Origin: WHSM01 sp036375165
Lineage (GTDB): Bacteria > Actinomycetota > Actinomycetes > Mycobacteriales > Micromonosporaceae
Direction of reading: 5' to 3'
DNA: 47,632 nt
Assembly: GCA_036375165.1 (NCBI GenBank)
Contig: DASUSI010000112.1
Span: 1 to 47,632 of the forward strand
Shown here piece by piece: positions 36,923 to 43,964 of this stretch. The position numbers and the translations under genes were made by a program. Numbering within the stretch: position 1 is the first letter of the stretch; every line of letters begins with the position of its first letter. The notes beneath the pieces were generated by a model that worked only from the letters and a program-made list of their open reading frames with translations, ran no database searches and had not been told where the DNA came from.

Positions 36923-38424
36923 CGTGCCTGCCGCAGGGTCTGCGCGGACGCGATCGCCGAGAGCACCGTCGCGGCCTTGTTCCGGGTCTCCTGGTCCTCG
37001 GCGACCGGGTCGGAGTCCGCGACGATGCCACCGCCAGCCTGCACGTAGGCCCGGCCGTCGCGGATCAGTGCGGTGCGGATCGCGATCGCCATGTCGAGGT
37101 CGCCGGCGAAGTCGAGATAGCCCACGGTGCCTCCGTACAGGCCGCGCCGGCTCGGCTCCAACTCGTCGATGATCTCCATGGCACGTACCTTCGGAGCGCC
37201 GGTGAGGGTACCGGCCGGGAATGTGGCGACCAGCGCGTCGAACGCGGAACGGTCCGCGATGAGCTCCCCGACGACGGTCGACACGATGTGCATCACGTGG
37301 CTGTAGCGCTCGATGGTCATGAACTCCGGCACCTGAACCGTGCCGGGTACGCACACCCGGCCAAGGTCGTTGCGTCCCAGGTCGACCAACATCACGTGCT
37401 CGGCGCGCTCCTTCGGGTCCGAGATCAGTTCCGCGGCCAACTCGGCGTCCTCATCCGGGGTGGCCCCCCGGGGCCGGGTGCCCGCGATGGGGTGCAGCAA
37501 CGCCCGGCGGCCGGTGACCTTCAGGTGTGCCTCGGGGCTACAGCCGACCACGTCGAACCCGTCGAACCGCAGCAGGTACATGTACGGACTGGGGTTGCTG
37601 GTCCGTAGCACCCGGTAGATGTCGAGCGGGTCGGCGTCGGTGTCGCACTCGAACCGCTGTGAGGGCACGATCTGGAAGCACTCCCCGGCCCGGATGGCAT
37701 CTTTGGCTGTCTCGACCGCCTTCTGGTAACCACCGTCCGGGGTCCGTCCCACGAGGTGTTCGGCGGGCCGGCGTTCCACAGTGGAGACCATCGGCGGGAT
37801 CGGGCGCGACAGTGCCGTGGTCATCGCGTCCAGCCGACCCACCGCCTGCTGGTACGCGGCGGCGGCCTGGGAGTGCGTGGCGGCGGCCGGCAGTACCGCG
37901 TTGGCGATCAGCAGCAGCGAGCCGTCGTAATGGTCGAGCGCGACAAGGTCGGTGGCCAGCATCATGCCGAGTTCCGGGAACCCGAGGTCGTCTTCGGTGG
38001 TGTCCGGGATCCGTTCGAAGCGACGGACGATGTCGTAGCTGAGGAAGCCGACCATGCCGCCGGTCAGCGTCGGCAGCCCTGCCAGTCGTGGCGAGGCGAG
38101 CGCGCGCACCGTCTCGCGCAGCACGACGTCGGGAGCCCCCTCGGTGGGGACGCCGTCGGGGGGCTGTCCAAGCCACACGGCACCCCCGTCGCGTTCGGTC
38201 AGCGTGGCGACGCTGCGTACGCCCACGAAGGAGTACCGGGACCAGGCTCCGGCCTGTTCGGCGGACTCCAGCAGGAACGTTCCGGGACCACCGGCGAGCT
38301 TTCGGTACACCCCGACCGGGGTCTCGCAGTCGGCGAGTAGGCGTCGGGTGACCGGAACCACCCGGCGGCTGGCGGCCAGGTCCAGGAAGGCGGCCTCGTC
38401 CGGGGTGATGGCACCGGTGGTCAT
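36919..38424 (-). CDS. trpE: Anthranilate synthase component I
   Basis: TrpE makes anthranilate from chorismate with ammonia or glutamine-derived nitrogen. The 501-residue protein has the feedback-binding LLES motif in GTFLLESAE, then the chorismate-binding domain: QIVPSQRF, SPSPEAHLKV-like CSPEAHLKVTGR, PIAGTRPRGAT, DLGRNDLGRV, FPAGTLTGAPKVRAMEII and the C-terminal QAGGGIVADSDPVAEDQET. Tryptophan inhibition is therefore likely. No trpG is in the window. The ATG at 38422-38424 overlaps the hisI stop as ATGA, and the stop overlaps the next gene as GTGA. Confidence 0.97.
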   Translation of the reverse strand: MTTGAITPDEAAFLDLAASRRVVPVTRRLLADCETPVGVYRKLAGGPGTFLLESAEQAGAWSRYSFVGVRSVATLTERDGGAVWLGQPPDGVPTEGAPDVVLRETVRALASPRLAGLPTLTGGMVGFLSYDIVRRFERIPDTTEDDLGFPELGMMLATDLVALDHYDGSLLLIANAVLPAAATHSQAAAAYQQAVGRLDAMTTALSRPIPPMVSTVERRPAEHLVGRTPDGGYQKAVETAKDAIRAGECFQIVPSQRFECDTDADPLDIYRVLRTSNPSPYMYLLRFDGFDVVGCSPEAHLKVTGRRALLHPIAGTRPRGATPDEDAELAAELISDPKERAEHVMLVDLGRNDLGRVCVPGTVQVPEFMTIERYSHVMHIVSTVVGELIADRSAFDALVATFPAGTLTGAPKVRAMEIIDELEPSRRGLYGGTVGYLDFAGDLDMAIAIRTALIRDGRAYVQAGGGIVADSDPVAEDQETRNKAATVLSAIASAQTLRQAR

Positions 38425-38795
38425 GAGACGGCTCCTGGAGTCTCCCGCAGTGGACGGTGGAAGCAGCTGTGTTCCCCGGTGTGACAGGCGGACCCGACCT
38501 GGTCGACCCGGACCAGCAGGGCATCGCCGTCACAGTCCAGGGCCACGGACCTGACGTGCTGGGTGTTGCCGGAGGTCTCGCCCTTCACCCAGTACGCCTG
38601 CCGGCTGCGCGACCAGAACGTGGTCCGGCCGCTGGTCAGCGTCCGGTGCAACGCCTCGTCGTCCATCCAGCCGACCATCAGCACTTCCCCGGAGTCGTAC
38701 TGCTGGATCACAGCGGCCACCAGGCCGTCGGGGTCGCGCTTGAGCCGGGCGGCGATCGCGGGGGCCAGCGCGGTTGCGGGTACGGGTCGGGACAC
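38421..38795 (-). CDS. hisI: Phosphoribosyl-AMP cyclohydrolase
   Basis: HisI opens the ring of phosphoribosyl-AMP, the third step of histidine synthesis. The 124-residue protein has family strings LVAAVIQQYDSGEVLMVGWMD in its first strands, FWSRSRQAYWVKGETSGN, and the zinc-binding set LDCDGDALLVRVDQ plus CHTGEHSCF. Cysteines at these three places are the metal ligands. It lacks a HisE domain. I chose the GTG 38793-38795, which has GGGAG upstream; a GTG at 38813 would add six residues. Coupling to trpE by ATGA puts a histidine gene at the head of the trp operon, a common actinobacterial arrangement. Confidence 0.94.
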   Translation of the reverse strand: MSRPVPATALAPAIAARLKRDPDGLVAAVIQQYDSGEVLMVGWMDDEALHRTLTSGRTTFWSRSRQAYWVKGETSGNTQHVRSVALDCDGDALLVRVDQVGSACHTGEHSCFHRPLRETPGAVS

Positions 38796-38849
38796 GTACC
38801 GATTCTCCCGCACTCGCGCTCGGAAGAATCTGGGAGGTCGCCAAGGGCA

Positions 38850-38878
38850 TTGTGGTGGCAGAGTAATTCATCTAGTGT
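38850..38878 (+). promoter_or_regulatory. Promoter of the ABC/TetR operon
   Basis: TTGTGG (38850-38855) and TAGTGT (38873-38878) are spaced by exactly 17 bp, a good sigma-70-like match for this GC content. The ATPase start lies 51 bp downstream of the -10. Confidence 0.6.
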
Positions 38879-38887
38879 TGAGTTACT
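38862..38887. promoter_or_regulatory. Candidate TetR operator overlapping the promoter
   Basis: AGTAATTCA (38862-38870) and TGAGTTACT (38879-38887) are inverted repeats matching at 8 of 9 positions around an 8-bp spacer. The spacer holds the -10 box, so a bound repressor would block RNA polymerase. The third gene of the operon is a TetR protein, the likely ligand. Confidence 0.6.
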
Positions 38888-38929
38888 TCATTCCCTCGTC
38901 TTCGGACACCAGATGCGCCGGGAGCGACC

Positions 38930-39751
38930 ATGGCAGACTCGGTCGAAGTAGACCAACTGGTGGTCCAGCGGGGTGGCCGGGTCGTGCTCGATGCCATCTC
39001 GTGTGGTGTCGCCGCGGGAAAGGTGACCGGGCTGCTGGGGCCCAGCGGCAGCGGTAAGACCACGCTGATGCGGGCGATCGTCGGCGTGCAGCGGGTGGTG
39101 TCCGGCCGGGTGAGCGTGCTCGGCATGCCGGCCGGATCCGCCGCCTTGCGACGCCGCGTCGGGTATGTGACCCAGTCCCCGTCGGTGTATCTGGACCTCA
39201 CCGTCCGGGAGAACGCCCGCTACTTCGCCTCCCTGTACGGGACCGGTCGTCGAGCGGCCGACCAGGCGGTTGCGGATGTCGGCCTCGCAGACGCCGCCGG
39301 GCAACTGGTCTCGACGTTGTCCGGTGGCCAACTGGCCCGCGCGTCACTCGCCTGCGCGCTACTCGCCCACCCGGACCTTCTGGTGCTCGACGAACCCACC
39401 GTGGGCCAGGATCCGGTGTTGCGCCAGGACCTGTGGCAGCAGTTCCACGAACTGGCCGACGCCGGCACGACGCTCCTGGTGTCCAGCCACGTCATGGACG
39501 AGGCCAACCGCTGCGACCAATTGCTGCTACTGCGGGAAGGGCGGCTACTCGCCGACGAAACCCCGCAAGAGCTGCACCGGCTGACCGACACGGACAATCT
39601 GGAGAGCGCGTTCCTGCGGCTGATCCTCTCGCGACCGGACGGAAGCCCCACTGACACCGGACCGGGTGAGCGGGCGGCGGCTCCCCGGTCCGGCCCCGCC
39701 GCGGCTGCCAGCCGGCCCGGAACCGGCACCGACCTGGGAGGTGGCGCCTGA
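38930..39751 (+). CDS. ABC transporter ATPase (ABC-2 type exporter)
   Basis: A 273-residue ATPase of the drug-export ABC-2 group. Walker A is GPSGSGKTT, Q-loop YVTQSPSVYLDLTVRENARY, signature LSGGQLARASLA, Walker B LLVLDEPTVGQDP and H-loop LLVSSHVMDEA. A C-terminal extension of about 45 residues rich in Pro, Gly and Ala follows the domain. GGGAG precedes the ATG by about 6 nt. The stop overlaps the permease start as TGATG. Together with the permease and the TetR gene it forms a three-gene operon with a palindrome on the promoter, typical of a self-regulated efflux system. The exported compound is unknown. Confidence 0.93.
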   Translation: MADSVEVDQLVVQRGGRVVLDAISCGVAAGKVTGLLGPSGSGKTTLMRAIVGVQRVVSGRVSVLGMPAGSAALRRRVGYVTQSPSVYLDLTVRENARYFASLYGTGRRAADQAVADVGLADAAGQLVSTLSGGQLARASLACALLAHPDLLVLDEPTVGQDPVLRQDLWQQFHELADAGTTLLVSSHVMDEANRCDQLLLLREGRLLADETPQELHRLTDTDNLESAFLRLILSRPDGSPTDTGPGERAAAPRSGPAAAASRPGTGTDLGGGA

Positions 39752-40488
39752 TGTCACTGTGGATCACGTTCACGACCACGGGACGGGTGCTCAGCCAGAT
39801 CCGACACGACCGGCGGACGATCGGCCTGATCCTGTTCGTACCCGGGCTGCTGATCGCGCTGCTGCGGTACGTCTTCGACTCCGAACCCCTGGTCTTCGAC
39901 CGGGTCGGCACGATGATGCTGGGGATCTTCCCGTTCACCTCGATGTTCCTGGTGACCAGCATCGCGATGCTGCGCGAGCGGACCAGCGGGACCCTGGAGC
40001 GGCTGCTCACCACGCCGCTGCACAAGCTGGATCTGCTGTTGGGCTACGGCATCGCGTTCGCGGTTCTCGCCGCGTTGCAGGCGGTGACGGCGTCGGCGGT
40101 CGCGTACTACCTGCTCGATCTGGACACCAAGGGCAGTCCCGGCGTAGTGATGGGGATCGCGGTCAGCTCCGCGGTGCTCGGCTCCTCGATCGGCCTGTTG
40201 ACGAGCGCGTTCGCCACCAGTGAATTTCAGGCTGTGCAGTTCATGCCGGTCGTGGTGATGCCACAGGTACTGCTGTGTGGGCTGTTCTGGCCGCGTGAGG
40301 AGATGATCGGCTGGTTGCAGGCCGCCAGCGACGTGCTGCCGATGACGTACTCGGTGGACGCGCTGCTGGAGGTGATCGCCTACCCCGATCCGACTGCCCG
40401 GATGTGGCAGGACGTCGCGATCATCGTGGCTGCCACCGTGGTGGCGCTGGTGCTCGGCGCGGCGACGCTGCGGCGTAGAACGCCGTAA
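39751..40488 (+). CDS. ABC-2 type transporter permease
   Basis: The membrane partner of the ATPase just upstream. The 245-residue protein has six hydrophobic segments. ABC-2 marks are MLRERTSGTLERLLTTPL, the cytoplasmic coupling segment, and the late FMPVVVMPQVLLCGLFWPREEM, followed by DVLPMTYSVDAL before the last helix. Its start overlaps the ATPase stop (TGATG) and its stop overlaps the TetR start (TAATG). A dimer of this half-size permease would form the channel. The substrate is unknown; regulation by the neighbouring TetR suggests an inducible toxic compound. Confidence 0.92.
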   Translation: MSLWITFTTTGRVLSQIRHDRRTIGLILFVPGLLIALLRYVFDSEPLVFDRVGTMMLGIFPFTSMFLVTSIAMLRERTSGTLERLLTTPLHKLDLLLGYGIAFAVLAALQAVTASAVAYYLLDLDTKGSPGVVMGIAVSSAVLGSSIGLLTSAFATSEFQAVQFMPVVVMPQVLLCGLFWPREEMIGWLQAASDVLPMTYSVDALLEVIAYPDPTARMWQDVAIIVAATVVALVLGAATLRRRTP

Positions 40489-41099
40489 TGGATTATGGTG
40501 CGGTGGCGCGTACCGGCCGACGTCCCGGCAAACCGGATACCCGACAGGCGATACTCGCCGCGGCCCGGGACGTTTTCGCTGAGTGGGGGTACGACAGGGC
40601 CTCCATTCGCGGGATCGCGGCCGTGGCCGGTGTTGACCCCGCGCTGGTACACCACTACTTCGGCAACAAGGACCAGCTGTTCCGGGCCGCCATCCAGTCC
40701 CCCATCGACCTCGGCGAACTGATCACGGATACGCTCTCCGACAGAAACCTGGACAGTCTGGGAGAGCGGCTGGTCCGTGCCTTCCTGCGGGTGTGGGACT
40801 CCCCTGCCGGTAAGCCCGCCGCCGCCATGGTGCGCAGCATGGTGGGTCGTGACTGGACCACCCGGTTGCTGCGGGAATTCCTGATCAGCCAGGTGCTGCG
40901 GCACGTCCGGACGGCCGGGCTGGTCACCGAGCCGGAACGCCGGTTCCCACTGATCGCCTCGCAGATGATCGGGCTGGGCATGACGCGGTACATCCTGAAA
41001 ATCGAACCGTTGGCCAGCGCCGATCCGGACTGGGTGGTGGCGGCCCTGGCACCCACGATCCAGCGGTACCTGACGATGGAGCTACCACCAGCACCGTGA
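40488..41099 (+). CDS. TetR family transcriptional regulator
   Basis: A 203-residue repressor. The helix-turn-helix is at about residues 17-63 (TRQAILAAARDVFAEWGY, IRGIAAVAGVDPALVHHYFGNKDQLF in two parts). The C-terminal ligand domain resembles the TetR_C_17 type, with MVRSMVGRDWTTRLLREFL and a conserved LIASQMIGLGMTRYI helix. It is the third gene of the ABC operon and is coupled to it by TAATG. The inverted repeat over the operon promoter is its probable target, so the gene represses itself and the exporter until a ligand binds. The ligand is not known. Confidence 0.93.
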   Translation: MDYGAVARTGRRPGKPDTRQAILAAARDVFAEWGYDRASIRGIAAVAGVDPALVHHYFGNKDQLFRAAIQSPIDLGELITDTLSDRNLDSLGERLVRAFLRVWDSPAGKPAAAMVRSMVGRDWTTRLLREFLISQVLRHVRTAGLVTEPERRFPLIASQMIGLGMTRYILKIEPLASADPDWVVAALAPTIQRYLTMELPPAP

Positions 41100-41238
41100 C
41101 AGCCGGGCCGGACACCCCGGTCCCGGCGCGTCGGAGGGCGACTGCTGGCGCTCCGATGTGGAGTCCCAGTGAGACAAGGTCGTGGCAGGCAACCTACGTC
41201 CTCGTCGCACCGGTCACACCACTGTCAGCACTGCCGCG

Positions 41239-41964
41239 TCACGGCCGGCCGTGGCGAAGCTCCTCGAGGACCTGCCGCCAGCGTTGGTCGGCCAGCTCCG
41301 ACCCACCGTCTCCGGCGATCAGTTCCAGGTCCTCCAGCTGGCGTTCCAACTCCGCCTGCAACGCCGGGTGGGCCAGTTGCCAGGTGTGCGGATCGACGTC
41401 GGACGGCCGACGGTGCGGCCAGGAAGCATCGCCCGCGGCGACCACGGCCGCGGCGTCGTAGCCGCACGCGGCGGCCCACACCGCGAAGTCGACACAGCCG
41501 TACAGGTAGCACTGTGCGGCGTACAGAGTCGCCGCGACCCCGTCGTCGCAGGCGTCGTCGGGCCCACCGGACCCGTCCGCGTGGTGGTACGGGCTGAGAT
41601 AGAACTCCGCGATGGCCCGGGAGACCTCCCCGAACGCCGCCCGGTCTCCGGCAAGACCGCGCCAGACCGCGTCGAGTGCGCCGCGCCAGGCGCAAGGGTA
41701 CGGCTGCCGCTCAGCGGGAGGTCGGGTCTCATGTGCCCGGATCAACCGCTCAGCCGCCGCGACCGCGAACCCGGTGCGCTGCTCCACAGCGAACCCTTCG
41801 AGCATCCGGCGCCCGGTGGCCTGCACGTCGGCGACGTAGTGACACCCGAGCTGGTCCAGTTGACCACGTACCAGGCCGTTGGACAGGTGCACCTGCCCGG
41901 TCGCCGTATGGGCTCCGCTCGACACTGTGCTGGGAATGAAGGTGGTCACCGTGGTGGTCCTCAC
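41239..41964 (-). CDS. Hypothetical protein
   Basis: I do not recognise a family in this 241-residue protein. It has no signal peptide or membrane helix. It is rich in Ala, Trp, Tyr, Cys and His: CHYVADVQATGRRMLEGF, EFYLSPYHHADGSGG, AAQCYLYGCVDFAVWAAACGYD and SDVDPHTWQLAHPALQAEL stand out, and the end (LEDLELIAGDGGSELADQRW) is acidic and helical. The plan suggests an all-helical soluble fold. The GTG at 41962-41964 is a good start, with GGGAGG 4-5 nt upstream. It lies between the TetR operon and the large ABC exporter, on the minus strand, 130 bp downstream of the exporter stop, and may be cotranscribed with it. Its codon use looks native. Confidence 0.7.
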   Translation of the reverse strand: MRTTTVTTFIPSTVSSGAHTATGQVHLSNGLVRGQLDQLGCHYVADVQATGRRMLEGFAVEQRTGFAVAAAERLIRAHETRPPAERQPYPCAWRGALDAVWRGLAGDRAAFGEVSRAIAEFYLSPYHHADGSGGPDDACDDGVAATLYAAQCYLYGCVDFAVWAAACGYDAAAVVAAGDASWPHRRPSDVDPHTWQLAHPALQAELERQLEDLELIAGDGGSELADQRWRQVLEELRHGRP

Positions 41965-42094
41965 CGCGCCTCCCGAGTCTCACCCCCATTCTTACGCCTG
42001 TCCGGCGGGATCGCCTGGTAACAGGACGAACAGCGGTACACCGGCCAGGACCGCCACACCGCGCGGCAGGCCGCCGGCCGGGTTCACAGGCGGG

Positions 42095-43930
42095 TCAGGA
42101 GCCGGCCCGGGTCTGTTCCCGCCACGACGCGTGCAGCCTGGCGTACTCGGAGCCCGGCTGCTTCACCAGCTCGGCGTGCCGGCCGCGCTGCACCACCCTG
42201 CCCGCCATCTCGCCAGAACCGAACACGACGACGTCTCCGGCAGCCTCGGCGGTCGAGAGCCGGTGTGCGATCACCACCGTGGTACGGCCCCGGGTGACCG
42301 CGTCGAGCGCACGCTGCAGGCGTACCTCGGTCGCCGGGTCCACCGCGCTGGTCGCCTCGTCGAGCACCAGCAGGTCCGGATCCGCCACGTACGCCCGGGC
42401 CAGCGCCACCAACTGGCGTTCCCCGACGCTGAGCGCCTCGCCGCGCTCCCCCACGTGGGTGTCCAGACCTGCCGGCAGGCCCTCCGCCCAGTCCGCGAGG
42501 CCCAACTCACAGAACGCCAGGAACAGGTCCGCGTCGTCGAGACCGGGCTCGGCGAACCGTACGTTGTCCGCGATCGTGGCGTCGAACAGAAAACCGTCCT
42601 GCGGCACCATCACCACGCGGCGGCGCAGCGACGAGAACCGCACCTCGGGAAGCGGCACGCCCTGCAACCGCACCTGACCGCTCGTCGGATCCATCAGCCT
42701 GGTCAACAACTTCGCGAACGTGGTTTTGCCGCTGCCGGTCTGCCCGACCACCGCCACCCGGGTCTGTGGCTCGATGCCCAGGTGCACGTCGTGCAACACC
42801 AGGAGCCCTGGCGTGGGTGCCGACTCGGCCGCGCCATCCCCGGGTGCCGGGTAGCCGAAGTCCACGTGGTCGAACTCCACCCGGATCGGTCCTGGTGGCA
42901 GCTCGCGGCCGGCCGGGCCGGGATCCGCGACGTCCGGGACGGTGTCGAGCACGTCCAGCACCCGCCGCCACCCGGACACCGCGTTCTGCGCTTCGTTGAG
43001 CACCTCCGTCGCGATCTGCACCGGTTGCACGAACAGCGCTACCAGAAAGATGAACGCGGTGAGTTCACCGACCGTGATCTCGCCGCCCACACCGAGCAGT
43101 ACCCCGACGATCACGACCGCCACGTTGACACACCCAGCGGTCAGTTCCCCCGCGGAAAACGGGTAGACGCTGCGGCGCAGCGCTCGGAACTGCGCGGTGC
43201 GGTACGCCTCGATGGAACCATCCAGGCGCCGCTCGGTACGCCGCTGCACGCCGTACGCCCGGATCACCGCCGCGCCGACCACGCTCTCCCCGATCGTGGA
43301 CAACAACCGGCCGACCCGCTCCCGAACCGTCCGGTACGCCGCCGCCAGCCGGCGCTGGAAGAACCGGATCGCCACCACCAGCGGAGCGAACGCGACGTAC
43401 ACCACGAGGGTGAGCTGCCACGAGTAGACCGCCATGATCAGCGTCGCGACCACCAACTGGCCCATGCTCACCAGCAGGATCACACCGCCAAACTGCAGGA
43501 ATTGGGAGATCTGGTCGATGTCACTGGTCACCCGGGAGGTCAGCGCGCCACGCCGTTCCGACTGCTGGTGCAGCATCGACAGGTCGTGGATGTGACGGAA
43601 GGTGCGGGTACGCACCCCAGCCAGGGCGGTCTCGGTGACCCGGTAGAGCCGGACGTTCATCAGGTAACCGCAACTGACCGTGACCGCCATGACCGCGATC
43701 GTCACAGCGACGATCATCCCGATCACGTCCAGGTACGGACCATCCGGCACCCGGATCCCCCGGTCAATGCCCTGCTGCACCGCGACCGGCACCAGAACCC
43801 GGCCGGCTGTCGCGACCAGTGCCAGCGCCACGGTCCCGGCGAGCCCGGTGCGCAGTTCGGGCGAGAGCGCGAGACCACGACGCAGGGTGTGCAGCGTCTG
43901 CGCGGGTGCCGGGTCGGTCACCGCGGTCAT
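42095..43930 (-). CDS. ABC exporter half-transporter, catalytic NBD
   Basis: A 611-residue type IV (MDR-like) exporter subunit: six membrane segments (residues about 20-320) then an ATPase domain. Walker A is VGQTGSGKTT, Q-loop MVPQDGFLFDATIADNVRF, Walker B LLVLDEATSAVD with a catalytic Glu, and H-loop VVIAHRLST with His. The signature is LSVGERQL, not LSGGQ. Together with the upstream partner, which has the reverse pattern, this gives one good and one degenerate ATP site, as in TM287/288-type heterodimers. I chose the ATG at 43928-43930, 34 bp after the partner's stop; the frame runs up to 44164 in overlap. The substrate is unknown. Confidence 0.93.
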   Translation of the reverse strand: MTAVTDPAPAQTLHTLRRGLALSPELRTGLAGTVALALVATAGRVLVPVAVQQGIDRGIRVPDGPYLDVIGMIVAVTIAVMAVTVSCGYLMNVRLYRVTETALAGVRTRTFRHIHDLSMLHQQSERRGALTSRVTSDIDQISQFLQFGGVILLVSMGQLVVATLIMAVYSWQLTLVVYVAFAPLVVAIRFFQRRLAAAYRTVRERVGRLLSTIGESVVGAAVIRAYGVQRRTERRLDGSIEAYRTAQFRALRRSVYPFSAGELTAGCVNVAVVIVGVLLGVGGEITVGELTAFIFLVALFVQPVQIATEVLNEAQNAVSGWRRVLDVLDTVPDVADPGPAGRELPPGPIRVEFDHVDFGYPAPGDGAAESAPTPGLLVLHDVHLGIEPQTRVAVVGQTGSGKTTFAKLLTRLMDPTSGQVRLQGVPLPEVRFSSLRRRVVMVPQDGFLFDATIADNVRFAEPGLDDADLFLAFCELGLADWAEGLPAGLDTHVGERGEALSVGERQLVALARAYVADPDLLVLDEATSAVDPATEVRLQRALDAVTRGRTTVVIAHRLSTAEAAGDVVVFGSGEMAGRVVQRGRHAELVKQPGSEYARLHASWREQTRAGS

Positions 43931-43964
43931 CCCGGCATCCCCGCACGGGTCCGGCGTTGGCTGG

